Position numbers and translations under genes: made by a program. From Chitinophagaceae bacterium (GTDB lineage: Bacteria > Bacteroidota > Bacteroidia > Chitinophagales > Chitinophagaceae), in assembly GCA_947455605.1 (NCBI GenBank), contig CANGOX010000028.1:1-36667 (forward strand): DNA of 36,667 nucleotides. The letters are read 5' to 3'. Shown here piece by piece: positions 1-8,475 of this stretch (its first letter is position 1; the number at the start of each line of letters is the position of its first letter). The notes beneath the pieces are model-generated. The model saw only the letters and a program-made list of their open reading frames with translations, made no database searches and had not been told where the DNA came from.

Positions 1-1971
1 ACTGTTTGAATTGAATCTTGTATTTCTCCATACATTATCTGAAGGAAGGTATTTGGATGAATATAAACTCAATGTACTTAATAAATAAAACTGATCGTTC
101 CAGTATCTCTCTAATGTAAGTTCGAGGCCATAATTCTTTCCCTTGCCTTTATTGGCCAGTATTTCTATCGCATAATCATTTTCCAGGTTAATAACACTGT
201 AACTGCTCAACTTTGTTGCCGAAACGGGTATATTGTATAAAGCCTGGTAATAGGCTTCTGCTTTCAGGTTCCAGTTAGGGGCAAGTTGTATACTGTAGCC
301 CAGCACAAAATGTTTCGACTTACTAAAATCAAGAACCGTATTGGGTTGCAGCGAATCTGTGCCCACTTTTATTCTCGCAAAATAATCGCCAAGGGGCTGT
401 ATCTGTCCATGCAATCCATAACCGAATGATACATATTGATTTTCACCTGTCTTATAGCGCAGGCCCAATCGGGGCTCTATTACAGATGTTTTATTGAGGG
501 AGAAATATTGTCCGTGTACACCCATCACCAAACGTAATCTGTCAGTAGGGTCCCATTTCCATTGTGTAAAATATTGTGTTAGCCGGGTATTGTCATTGGC
601 ATTTACTTTATCTCTCAAAACATTACTTACTGCTTCGCGCTGGTGCAGGTCAAAACCTTTGCCTGTTGTATACGCACCCAGTTTGATCACATGGTGCTTA
701 TTGATCTTATGCGTAGCCACCATGGATAAAGTGGCATTATTTTCCCTGAATTCATTATTACGTGTTACAATCAAAGGGCCATTGATCTTATCATAATGGT
801 TATCATCTTCCCGATAATAATTCCCATTGATCGTATAAATGGTAGTAAGGAGTGTTTTATTGTCTAGCTTAATATTGTGTACTACACCTACTGCACCTGT
901 ATTACTGGCATCGATGGTGCCGCTTCTGCGCGAGGGTTCTTTGGTGTAAGTAATGGAATCATTGACGGCAATATTCTGTTGCTTACTTAATCCGCCAAAA
1001 CCAAAAAAGGAAATATCGCCCAGATGATTCGTTGGTAGATGAATATTGAAAGACAGATCCTGGAATGTGGTGGAGGCATCACTGATCTTAAATCCGAGTT
1101 GTTGCATCAAGGTTAAAAATCCATAACGATAGTTCACTACATAGGAACTCTTTCCCCCTTTGGTAAAATACCCTTCTTCGGAAAGATCGATCCCGATGGT
1201 GCTGGCAGAAAAAGTATGTTCGCGTTTGTCTTTATTGCCTTTGCGTAGATGGATATCAAAAACACCGGACAAAGCATTGCCATATTCAGCAGGAAAGGCA
1301 CCTGTCATAAAATCTGAATTGGCCAATAGCTGAGAACTTAAAATAGAGATACCACCACCCGAAGTACCTACACGGGCAAAATGATTGGGATTGGGAATAT
1401 CAACCCCCTCCATCCTCCACAATAAACCATTCGGTGCATTGCCGCGAATGGTGAGTGAATTCTTGTCGCCATTACTGGCCACACCAGCATAAGCAGTTGC
1501 AATACGGGAAGGGTCATTTAAACCGGCAGCATAACGTCTTGTTTCTTCCACACTGAACATTCTGCCACTCACCAATGCCGATTCATTTAAGGGCCTTGAT
1601 TTATTGTGTTTGCTTTGAACGATCACTTCTTTCTCTACCATGATCTCTTCCTCCATCTCTATCGTTAACACCAATTCTTTACCCGATTCAACTGAAAGAT
1701 TGGTTAGCGTTACGGTTTTATATCCCATAAAACTGATCAGGATGGTATGTCTGCCAACCGGCACTTTCTTGATAAGAAAGGAGCCATTGGCATCAGAAAC
1801 AGTCATTTTAGCCTCCTCATCCAATAAGCGGATACTGGCACCTTGTAAAGCCGATTTTAGAGAATGGTCAATGATCAATCCCTTTACGGATTGTACAGGT
1901 TTTTCCTGCCCCTCAAGCGAACTGACAAGAATCATGAAGAGAAACACTATATGGATGGATCTGCGCTGCAT
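1..1971 (-). CDS. TonB-dependent outer-membrane receptor, partial (C-terminus beyond the window)
   Basis: The minus frame is open from the ATG at 1971 to the window edge (657 codons, no stop), so the C-terminal part of the barrel is missing. Residues 1-22 form a signal peptide. Residues about 28-108 match a carboxypeptidase-regulatory-like domain (motifs DANGSFLIKKVPVG and ISFMGYK), the usual N-terminal extension of Bacteroidota receptors. Residues about 135-240 match the plug, with LTIRGNAPNG, MEGVDIPNPNHF and FPAEYGNALSGVFDI, followed by aromatic-rich beta strands. The protein should import an unknown ligand across the outer membrane using TonB energy. The plug is of the general TonB type and I saw no SusD partner, so a polysaccharide-uptake role is not supported. 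It diverges from the GH16 gene. The family is secure and the substrate is not. Confidence 0.9.
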   Translation of the reverse strand, partial: MQRRSIHIVFLFMILVSSLEGQEKPVQSVKGLIIDHSLKSALQGASIRLLDEEAKMTVSDANGSFLIKKVPVGRHTILISFMGYKTVTLTNLSVESGKELVLTIEMEEEIMVEKEVIVQSKHNKSRPLNESALVSGRMFSVEETRRYAAGLNDPSRIATAYAGVASNGDKNSLTIRGNAPNGLLWRMEGVDIPNPNHFARVGTSGGGISILSSQLLANSDFMTGAFPAEYGNALSGVFDIHLRKGNKDKREHTFSASTIGIDLSEEGYFTKGGKSSYVVNYRYGFLTLMQQLGFKISDASTTFQDLSFNIHLPTNHLGDISFFGFGGLSKQQNIAVNDSITYTKEPSRRSGTIDASNTGAVGVVHNIKLDNKTLLTTIYTINGNYYREDDNHYDKINGPLIVTRNNEFRENNATLSMVATHKINKHHVIKLGAYTTGKGFDLHQREAVSNVLRDKVNANDNTRLTQYFTQWKWDPTDRLRLVMGVHGQYFSLNKTSVIEPRLGLRYKTGENQYVSFGYGLHGQIQPLGDYFARIKVGTDSLQPNTVLDFSKSKHFVLGYSIQLAPNWNLKAEAYYQALYNIPVSATKLSSYSVINLENDYAIEILANKGKGKNYGLELTLERYWNDQFYLLSTLSLYSSKYLPSDNVWRNTRFNSNS

Positions 1972-2000
1972 TTACTTTAATTACCTGTCCGAAATCATAT

Positions 2001-2028
2001 TTGTAACAGGCATCTCGATATACCTTCG
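2001..2028 (+). promoter_or_regulatory. Weak Bacteroidota-type promoter candidate for the GH16 gene
   Basis: TTG at 2001-2003, a 17-base spacer, then TACCTTCG at 2021-2028, one base off TAnnTTTG. It would leave a leader of roughly 85 bases before the ATG at 2121. The spacer is shorter than the usual 19-21 bases, so the call is tentative. Confidence 0.3.
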
Positions 2029-2120
2029 GTTTACAAATAACGGAATAAATTATCGAAATCTCAGGGCCTGTAAGCGGGGTGATTTTGATCCATTGCGCAG
2101 AGAATGACCAGGTGAAACAG

Positions 2121-2978
2121 ATGAAAAAAATATTGTATGCTATAACCGGTATTGTATTATTGATGGGTTGTGCCAAACAGGTATCAACCGTTGATGAGTT
2201 GTTTGCCACTGTTTCTAAGGGTAATTACAATAGGGAGGATTCGGTTCTCATAAAAGCCGGCTGGACAAAAATTTTTGAAGATTCATTTGATTCAGATCTG
2301 AGTAAATGGGATATATGGACAGGTGGCGCCTGTAACAATGAATTGCAATTTTATCAATCCGGAAACCTGCAGCTCAGTAAGGGTGTATTAGTGATCCAGG
2401 CCAAAAAAGAAACCGTAACCGGTAGAACGCTTCCCGCAAATCCGGCATTGAGCAGTTATGAATTTAGTTCCGGTAGAATCGAATCTAAATGTAAGATTTC
2501 AGCTAATTCCGAAACACCCAAAGTGCGGATCCTTGCCCGAATTCAAATGCCATCAGGGTATGGGATGTGGCCCGCATTCTGGAGTTACGGACATCCCTGG
2601 CCCACGCAAGGCGAGATCGATTTCTTTGAAGCAAGAGGCAATGAGCCGGATAAATACTTTACCAGTTATTATTTTGGAACCACCACCCAATTGTTTAAGG
2701 ATGATGTATCGGCTACTATCTCAACCGGTGTTGATCTGAGTAAGGCTTATCATGTATATGAAGTGGAGTGGACAGAAACCGCCATCACTTCTTATATCGA
2801 TGGCATAAAAGTGGAAACGAAAACAGCGGGTACACATTTGAAGGATCTGTTTGGTAAAACACAAAACATCGTATTGAACCTGGCCGTAGGTGGCGATTTT
2901 TTTGTGGGACTCGATAAAGCCAAAATAGAACCCGGTACTATGTATGTTGACTGGGTAAAAGTGTTTACCTCGAAATAG
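2121..2978 (+). CDS. Glycoside hydrolase family 16 lipoprotein (laminarinase/beta-glucanase-like)
   Basis: I chose the ATG at 2121 rather than the upstream one at 2079 because it begins a lipoprotein signal, with lipobox LLMGC and Cys17. The protein is 285 aa. The GH16 fold spans about residues 45-285: IFEDSFDSDLSKW and NNELQFYQSGN at the front, the substrate-cleft stretch GYGMWPAFW, and the catalytic signature EIDFFE at residues 165-170, whose two Glu are nucleophile and acid/base in this family. The C-terminal stretch AVGGDFF is also typical. It probably hydrolyses beta-1,3 or mixed beta-1,3/1,4 glucans at the cell surface or in the periplasm. The exact linkage cannot be read from sequence. 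The receptor is divergent and no polysaccharide-utilisation locus surrounds it. Confidence 0.9.
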   Translation: MKKILYAITGIVLLMGCAKQVSTVDELFATVSKGNYNREDSVLIKAGWTKIFEDSFDSDLSKWDIWTGGACNNELQFYQSGNLQLSKGVLVIQAKKETVTGRTLPANPALSSYEFSSGRIESKCKISANSETPKVRILARIQMPSGYGMWPAFWSYGHPWPTQGEIDFFEARGNEPDKYFTSYYFGTTTQLFKDDVSATISTGVDLSKAYHVYEVEWTETAITSYIDGIKVETKTAGTHLKDLFGKTQNIVLNLAVGGDFFVGLDKAKIEPGTMYVDWVKVFTSK

Positions 2979-3048
2979 CTTTAAACAGATTTTCCATCAA
3001 ATGCAGGCCTGATTTGCCTTTCAAAGCCTTGTTTCAATAATTTTAGGG

Positions 3049-3078
3049 TTGTTTTAGCCGGAAATATGTATAATTTTG
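3049..3078 (+). promoter_or_regulatory. Consensus Bacteroidota promoter of the metal operon
   Basis: TTG at 3049-3051, a 19-base spacer, then TAATTTTG at 3071-3078, an exact match to TTG-N19-TAnnTTTG. The ATG at 3086 lies only seven bases further on, so the transcript should start at or just before the start codon. Confidence 0.7.
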
Positions 3079-3085
3079 TGGATAG

Positions 3086-3475
3086 ATGAAAAAACTCGTT
3101 GTAATCATATTGGCTTTTTTACACCTCAGTGCTTCTGCAGGTGTGAGTCTGCATATGCATTATTGTATGGGTAAACTGGCCGATTGGGATTTGAGTAAAA
3201 AAGAATCCCGGATCTGCGGCAACTGTGGTATGGAGAAATCCGGCAAGAATGATTGTTGCAAAGACGAATACAAATTCGTTAAGAACAGTGATGACCAGAA
3301 GGCTGCTGAATCTGCTTTTCAACTAATGCAGCTCGCATCCACTGCTTTGCCTGTAACCGTTTTTGAAACACTTACCATTGATCTGCCTTCCGTAACAGAA
3401 GCCTACCCGATCAGCCACGCTCCACCAGACACGCAACCTGCAGCTTATATCAGGAACTGCGTTTTCCGTATTTAA
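3086..3475 (+). CDS. HYC_CC_PP family small exported protein
   Basis: This is a 129-aa protein with a signal peptide (residues 1-18). It carries the motif series that names this Bacteroidota family: HMHYCMG at 23-29, a CGNC pair at 44-47, adjacent Cys at 57-58, and HAPPDT near the C-terminus. The His, Cys and Met ligands suggest a soft-metal binder in the periplasm, but no biochemical role is established to my knowledge. It is the first gene behind a consensus promoter and lies 98 bases upstream of the HMBD protein, so it probably belongs to the metal-efflux operon, either as a co-regulated metal-binding accessory or as a product linked to the TonB receptor. Family recognition is good. The function is inferred from the ligands and neighbours. 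Confidence 0.75.
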   Translation: MKKLVVIILAFLHLSASAGVSLHMHYCMGKLADWDLSKKESRICGNCGMEKSGKNDCCKDEYKFVKNSDDQKAAESAFQLMQLASTALPVTVFETLTIDLPSVTEAYPISHAPPDTQPAAYIRNCVFRI

Positions 3476-3498
3476 TTATTTCTGTTTTGTTTCGGCCG

Positions 3499-3512
3499 TA
3501 CAATCTATTGTA
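3499..3512. promoter_or_regulatory. Small perfect inverted repeat between the first two operon genes
   Basis: TACAAT-CT-ATTGTA is a perfect palindrome with a 2-base centre, in the 98-base gap between the HYC_CC_PP and HMBD genes. It could be an operator for an internal promoter, but I found no TAnnTTTG element beside it and short palindromes occur by chance. Confidence 0.2.
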
Positions 3513-3573
3513 GGGCTTTCTGCATTTCCATATGCCGTAATCGTCATTATTCAACAAACATAAATTCAAACAC

Positions 3574-3978
3574 ATGAACAAGTTAAAAACACTGTTGATG
3601 GCAGTTGTTACCATCCTTTCTGTTTCTGTTTTTGCGCAGGACACAAAAAAAGCAGCTGATACCAAACAGACTGCTGAAAAGACCGTATACACCTGCCCCA
3701 TGCATTCGGATGTGGTAAGTGATAAGGCAGGCAAATGCCCTAAATGCGGAATGGCATTAAAAGCAGTTGTAAAAACTACCGCATCATTTGTTTGTCCTAT
3801 GCATTCCGATGTAACCAGTGATAAGCCCGGTAAATGCACTAAATGTGGTATGGCTTTAAAACCCGTTGTAAAAACTGAAGCAGCAGCGGCTTATGTATGT
3901 CCAATGCATTCAGATGTAACCAGCGACAAAGCCGGTAAATGTTCTAAATGCGGTATGGCTTTGGTTAAAAAAGGATAA
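3574..3978 (+). CDS. Secreted protein made of three tandem heavy-metal-binding domains (HMBD)
   Basis: This 134-aa protein has a signal peptide ending near AQ at residues 21-22. The rest is three near-identical copies of the HMBD zinc-ribbon-like module: CPMHSDV starting at residues 41, 74 and 109, each followed after about 10 residues by CxKCGM (Cys pairs 55/58, 88/91, 123/126). No other domain is present. In known proteins this module usually sits at the N-terminus of CusB-type adaptors or P-type ATPases, so a free triple copy is probably a periplasmic metal buffer or a chaperone that hands Cu/Ag to the RND pump, much as CusF does in E. coli, though unrelated in fold. It lies 36 bases upstream of the permease gene, consistent with co-transcription. 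Confidence 0.85.
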   Translation: MNKLKTLLMAVVTILSVSVFAQDTKKAADTKQTAEKTVYTCPMHSDVVSDKAGKCPKCGMALKAVVKTTASFVCPMHSDVTSDKPGKCTKCGMALKPVVKTEAAAAYVCPMHSDVTSDKAGKCSKCGMALVKKG

Positions 3979-4014
3979 TTCCTTAGCAATTTTAGAAAAC
4001 TGTAAAACATCACC

Positions 4015-5304
4015 ATGGTTCAGAAAATAATTGAACTGGCTTTACGAAACAGGCTCGTTGTGCTGCTTGCAGCCGGCTGCCTGTTTGCGTGGGGTTTCTA
4101 TTCTGTAAAACAAAACCCTATCGATGCCATACCCGACCTGAGTGAGAACCAGGTGATCGTTTTTACAGAATGGATGGGGAGGAGCCCGCAGGTAATGGAA
4201 GACCAGGTAACCTATCCTTTAGTAAGTAATCTGCAGGGGATTCCCAAGATCCGTAATATCCGCGGCTCTTCTATGTTCGGAATGAGCTTTGTCTATGTGA
4301 TTTTTGAAGATAATGTAGATATATACTGGGCAAGAACTCGGGTACTGGAACGATTGAATTTTGCACAACGATTATTGCCGCAAGGGGTAACGCCAACACT
4401 TGGGCCTGATGGAACCGGTGTGGGGCATATATTCTGGTACCATCTCGACGCACCTAAAATGGATCTGGGAGAACAAAGGGCTTTGCAGGATTGGTATATC
4501 AAGTTCGCTTTACAAACTGTGCCGGGTGTAGCGGAAGTGGCATCATTCGGTGGTTTTGAAAAACAATACCAGCTGATCATCGATCCCGTAAAACTCCAGT
4601 ATTATAATATCTCGCTGATGGATGTAATGAACAAGGTAAAAGCCAATAACAATGATGTAGGAGGAAGGAAATTTGAAATGGCAGATATGGCTTATATCAT
4701 CCGGGGTTTGGGTTATATCAAAAACAAAAAGGATGTTGAGAATATTTCATTAGGTAATTACAATGGTATTCCTGTAAGGGTCAGAGATATTGGTTCCGTA
4801 CAAATGGGTGGCGACCTGCGCCTCGGCATTTTTGATATGGATGGGAAAGGAGAAGTAGTGGGTGGTATTGTGGTAATGCGTTACAACGAAAATGCCAATA
4901 AAGTAATTGAAGCCGTTAAAGCAAAAATGAAAGAAGTGGAAAAGGGCTTACCGGTTGGGGTAAGCTTTAAAACTTCCTACGATAGAAGTACCCTCATTCA
5001 GGAAGCGATCGAATCTGTAAAAGGAACATTGATGGAAGAGATGATCGCCGTATCCATCATCGTACTCATCTTCCTCTTCCATTGGAGAAGTGCAGTGATC
5101 ATTTTGATACAGTTGCCTATTTCAGTGGCAGTTGGTTTTATTTTTCTGCAACAGTTCGGCATCTCATCCAATATCATGTCGTTAACCGGTATTGCACTGG
5201 CCATCGGCGTTGTAGTGGATGACGGGATCGTAATGGTTGAGAACGCCTATCGGCATATCAGCGAAGCACAAACAGCAAAAACTCAGTCACCCGATAAAGC
5301 ATGA
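4015..5304 (+). CDS. cusA: CusA/CzcA-type heavy-metal RND permease, N-terminal half (split gene)
   Basis: These 429 aa correspond to the first two fifths of a CusA-type permease: TM1 near residues 14-30, then the first periplasmic porter region with motifs NPIDAIPDLSENQVIVFTEW and ARTRVLERLNFAQ, then TM2-TM4 at about 343-357, 359-380 and 389-410. TM4 carries D402 and D403, the position of the proton-relay Asp in the heavy-metal RND family. The ORF ends at TGA in the cytoplasmic stretch after TM4, and the next ORF starts in the overlapping ATGA. Together the two encode 1072 aa, close to the normal length of about 1050. Either the two chains assemble as a split pump, or one base has been lost or gained. 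It should export Cu(I)/Ag(I) or related cations with the TolC and adaptor proteins downstream. Confidence 0.9.
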   Translation: MVQKIIELALRNRLVVLLAAGCLFAWGFYSVKQNPIDAIPDLSENQVIVFTEWMGRSPQVMEDQVTYPLVSNLQGIPKIRNIRGSSMFGMSFVYVIFEDNVDIYWARTRVLERLNFAQRLLPQGVTPTLGPDGTGVGHIFWYHLDAPKMDLGEQRALQDWYIKFALQTVPGVAEVASFGGFEKQYQLIIDPVKLQYYNISLMDVMNKVKANNNDVGGRKFEMADMAYIIRGLGYIKNKKDVENISLGNYNGIPVRVRDIGSVQMGGDLRLGIFDMDGKGEVVGGIVVMRYNENANKVIEAVKAKMKEVEKGLPVGVSFKTSYDRSTLIQEAIESVKGTLMEEMIAVSIIVLIFLFHWRSAVIILIQLPISVAVGFIFLQQFGISSNIMSLTGIALAIGVVVDDGIVMVENAYRHISEAQTAKTQSPDKA

Positions 5305-7232
5305 TCATGGCAAAATGGTTCAAAAGACATAAAGACCCCTTAACACCTGACGAAAGAATGGCCATCATAGAGAAATCCTGCAAACAGGTGGGCCCGGGTG
5401 TTTTCTATTCCACGATCATCGTGGTCACTTCCTTTCTCCCCGTATTTCTGTTAACAGGTATGGAAGGCAAATTATTTCATCCGCTTGCCTGGACAAAAAC
5501 TTTTATCCTGCTGGTAGATGCATTCCTTGCCATTACACTGGCTCCGGTACTCATTTCTTTTTTTCTCAAAGGAAGATTAAAACCCGAAACGGCCAATCCG
5601 ATCACAAGCACACTTGAAAAAATTTATACACCCATACTAAAGCTATGTCTCAGATGGCGGAAAACAACTTTATTCATTAACCTCATTGCATTAACGGTTG
5701 GTATTGTGATGATGACCCGCATGGGTTCAGAATTCATGCCGCCACTGGATGAAGGTTCTTTATTATTCATGCCGGTTACCTTACCGGATGTTTCCAATTC
5801 AGAAGCCAAGCGTTTATTGCAGGTGCAGGATAAACTGATCAGCAGTGTTCCGGAAGTTTCGCATGTATTGGGTAAGGCGGGCAGGGCCAATACGGCAACG
5901 GATAATTCGCCGGTGAGTATGATCGAAACCATCATTTTATTAAAACCCAGATCCGAATGGCGTAAGGGAATGAGCAAAGACAGCATCATTAATCAACTGA
6001 ATGCCAAACTGCAGATCCCGGGAGTTACCAATGGATGGACACAGCCCATTATAAACCGGATCAATATGCTTTCTACCGGTATCAGAACCGATGTAGGACT
6101 AAAGGTATACGGCCAGAATCTCGATAGTATCTATGCCTTTGCGCAAACCATTAAACGACAACTTGAAGGCATTGATGGGGTCAAAGACCTGTATGTAGAA
6201 CCGATAACCGGAGGAAAATATATCGACATTATTGTAAAGCGTGAAGAGATCGGCCGTTACGGATTAAGTGTGGATGATGTGAATACGGTTGTAGAAAGTG
6301 CATTAGGTGGAATGAAGTTAACAACCACCATAGAAGGCCGTCAACGTTTCTCGGTGAACGCACGGTATGGGCAGGATTTCAGGAATAACCTTTCAGCTTT
6401 AAAACGCATTCAGGTACCCACCATGAATTTCGGACCCGTTCCACTCGAATCGGTAGCTGATATTAAATTAACTGATGGCCCACCGATGATCAATTCCGAA
6501 AATGCTTTATTGCGCGGTACGGTCTTATTCAATGTGAGAGAAAGAGATCTGGGAAGTACAGTAACAGAAGCGCAACAGAAACTGAACCAGATGATGATCA
6601 AATTACCCAAAGGCTATTTCCTTGAATGGAGTGGCCAGTGGGAAAACCAGATCCGTGCCAACAGAACCCTGGAACTGATCATGCCCATCGTGATCATAAT
6701 CATCTTTATTGTTTTATACTTCACGTATCATTCTGTTAAAGAAGCCATCGTTACCATGATCACCGTTCCCTTTGCTTTGATCGGCGGTGTATTCATGGTG
6801 TATTATTATGGGGTGAATTTATCCGTGGCTGTAGCCGTTGGTTTTATCGCCTTATTTGGGATAGCCATAGAAACAGCTATGCTCATGACTATCTATTTGA
6901 ATGAAGCCATGGAGAATATGGTGGCAAAGCATGGGAATTCAAAAGATACTTTAAACCCTGCTATCATCCGCGAATTTGTAACCATGGGCTCTGTCAAACG
7001 CTTACGACCTAAACTGATGACGGTTTCGGTAGGCTTATTCGGATTGATCCCCATTCTCTGGGCAAATGGTGTAGGTAGTGATATTATGCGGCCTATAACA
7101 ATTCCATTGATCGGTGGTATGATCTCATCAACCATTTATGTATTGCTTATTACACCCGTAGTGTTTGAAATGATAAAAGAAAGAGAATTAAAACGTAACG
7201 GAAAAATCCAATTGATCGATGTTAAAGAATAA
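5301..7232 (+). CDS. cusA: CusA/CzcA-type heavy-metal RND permease, C-terminal part (split gene)
   Basis: These 643 aa continue the permease from just before TM5. Residues 16-34 (PDERM, EKSCKQVGPG) are the conserved amphipathic stretch between TM4 and TM5. TM5 and TM6 follow at about 33-52 and 63-90. The second porter half begins with FMPPLDEGSLLFMP, and the last six TM segments fall at about 470-635. NRINMLSTGI contains M256, which by my recollection lines up with one of the three Cu-ligand Met of E. coli CusA. The -1 frame has a TAA at 5295-5297, so this ORF cannot extend upstream, and its only close start is the ATG at 5301, in a 4-base overlap with the preceding stop that suits translational coupling. 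It cannot work alone, because TM1-TM4 are encoded by the upstream ORF. Confidence 0.9.
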   Translation: MIMAKWFKRHKDPLTPDERMAIIEKSCKQVGPGVFYSTIIVVTSFLPVFLLTGMEGKLFHPLAWTKTFILLVDAFLAITLAPVLISFFLKGRLKPETANPITSTLEKIYTPILKLCLRWRKTTLFINLIALTVGIVMMTRMGSEFMPPLDEGSLLFMPVTLPDVSNSEAKRLLQVQDKLISSVPEVSHVLGKAGRANTATDNSPVSMIETIILLKPRSEWRKGMSKDSIINQLNAKLQIPGVTNGWTQPIINRINMLSTGIRTDVGLKVYGQNLDSIYAFAQTIKRQLEGIDGVKDLYVEPITGGKYIDIIVKREEIGRYGLSVDDVNTVVESALGGMKLTTTIEGRQRFSVNARYGQDFRNNLSALKRIQVPTMNFGPVPLESVADIKLTDGPPMINSENALLRGTVLFNVRERDLGSTVTEAQQKLNQMMIKLPKGYFLEWSGQWENQIRANRTLELIMPIVIIIIFIVLYFTYHSVKEAIVTMITVPFALIGGVFMVYYYGVNLSVAVAVGFIALFGIAIETAMLMTIYLNEAMENMVAKHGNSKDTLNPAIIREFVTMGSVKRLRPKLMTVSVGLFGLIPILWANGVGSDIMRPITIPLIGGMISSTIYVLLITPVVFEMIKERELKRNGKIQLIDVKE

Positions 7233-8475
7233 AATAATCATATTGATACTGGTTATGATGGCTGCTATCAGCAGTCATGCGCAAACCATGAAGCTGGAAG
7301 CCATTATAGACAGTATTACGGCCTCACATCCGATTGTGAAAATGTATAACAATGAGATCCGATCGATGGATGAAGCTGCCAAGGGTGCCAAAAGCTGGAT
7401 GCCGCCTGAATTCAGCTCGGGCTTCTGGATGATGCCGTATAATCCCACTTACCTGAAAAAAGGAATGAATGGTGAGAACGGAATGGGACAATATATGATC
7501 GGTGGGCAACAGATGTTACCCAACAAAAAGAAACAGGATGCCGATGCGGCTTATATGGAAGCCATGTCTTCTGTGGAGAAAGAAAAAAAGAATGCCGCTC
7601 TGAATGAATTGATCAGTGATGCCAAACAATCTTATTATGAATGGATCATCCTTGAAAAAAAATTGTCCATACTTGCCCAAAATGAAAAGCTGCTGGATTT
7701 TATGATCAAAAATGCTGAGATCAGGTATCGGAACGGGTTTGATAAAGTGGGGGGCTATTATAAGGCCAAAGCTGCACTGGGTAATGTAAAGAATATGCAG
7801 TTGATGTATGAAAGTGAGATCAATAACCGGCGCATCCGTATCAATGCATTGATGGGAAGGAATTCAATGGCAGATCTTTCCATTGATACCCTTTACAGGA
7901 TCAATGATTATTCTTCTGTTGTATTTGACAGCACACTTTTTTACCAGAATCGGAGCGATCTCAAAGCCATTGATCGGGATATTAACCTTACCTACCTGAA
8001 ACAGGAAACAGAAAAGCTAAGTCTCAAGCCACAATTTGGGATCCGTTATGACCATGCATTTGGTTTTGGGGGGCAACCTATGCAATATACTTTGATGGGG
8101 ATGCTCAAATTACCCCTTACCAACTGGTCTTCAAAAATGAACAAAGCCAATATCGAAAGTCTGAAATGGAAGGCCAGTTCTCTCCAGTCTCAAAAAGAGA
8201 TGATGGTAAACGAATACAGCGGAATGGCTTATGGAATGCGTAATGAACTGGAGTTAAAGAAAAAGCAATTAAAACTGTATGATCTGAATATTATCCCGGC
8301 ATTAAAAAATAATTACAAAAGTATCCAGGTTGGGTACGAACAGAATACCGAAGAATTGTTCATGCTTTACGATGCCTGGGAAACACTGTATATGACACAG
8401 TTACAATATACCGAATTGCTGAATGATATTTTACGGATCCAGGTATCACTAGAAAGGATAATGCAAAGCAAATGA
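7219..8475 (+). CDS. TolC-family outer-membrane efflux factor, Met-rich (CusC role)
   Basis: This 418-aa protein begins with a signal peptide ending near SHAQ at residues 19-22. Long helical stretches with repeated Lys/Glu/Gln and the layout of two similar halves match the outer-membrane efflux protein family, and the length is normal. Residues 61-99 hold seven Met (61, 71, 72, 83, 89, 93, 99), in a segment with YNPTYLKKG and QQMLPNKKK that I associate with the Bacteroidota heavy-metal branch. It should form the outer-membrane channel of the tripartite pump. It has no lipobox, unlike E. coli CusC. It overlaps the permease ORF by 14 bases and the next gene by 4, which indicates one operon. Confidence 0.88.
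   Translation: MLKNKIIILILVMMAAISSHAQTMKLEAIIDSITASHPIVKMYNNEIRSMDEAAKGAKSWMPPEFSSGFWMMPYNPTYLKKGMNGENGMGQYMIGGQQMLPNKKKQDADAAYMEAMSSVEKEKKNAALNELISDAKQSYYEWIILEKKLSILAQNEKLLDFMIKNAEIRYRNGFDKVGGYYKAKAALGNVKNMQLMYESEINNRRIRINALMGRNSMADLSIDTLYRINDYSSVVFDSTLFYQNRSDLKAIDRDINLTYLKQETEKLSLKPQFGIRYDHAFGFGGQPMQYTLMGMLKLPLTNWSSKMNKANIESLKWKASSLQSQKEMMVNEYSGMAYGMRNELELKKKQLKLYDLNIIPALKNNYKSIQVGYEQNTEELFMLYDAWETLYMTQLQYTELLNDILRIQVSLERIMQSK

Noticed and set aside
1640..2107. Open frame of 155 codons on the plus strand
   Set aside because: It lies antisense to the TonB receptor and crosses its promoter region; its translation shows no family features.
5275..5304. Programmed -1 frameshift between the two permease ORFs
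   Set aside because: The -1 frame has a TAA at 5295-5297, so a shift at the upstream A-run would terminate at once, and no slippery heptamer lies in the remaining 7 bases.
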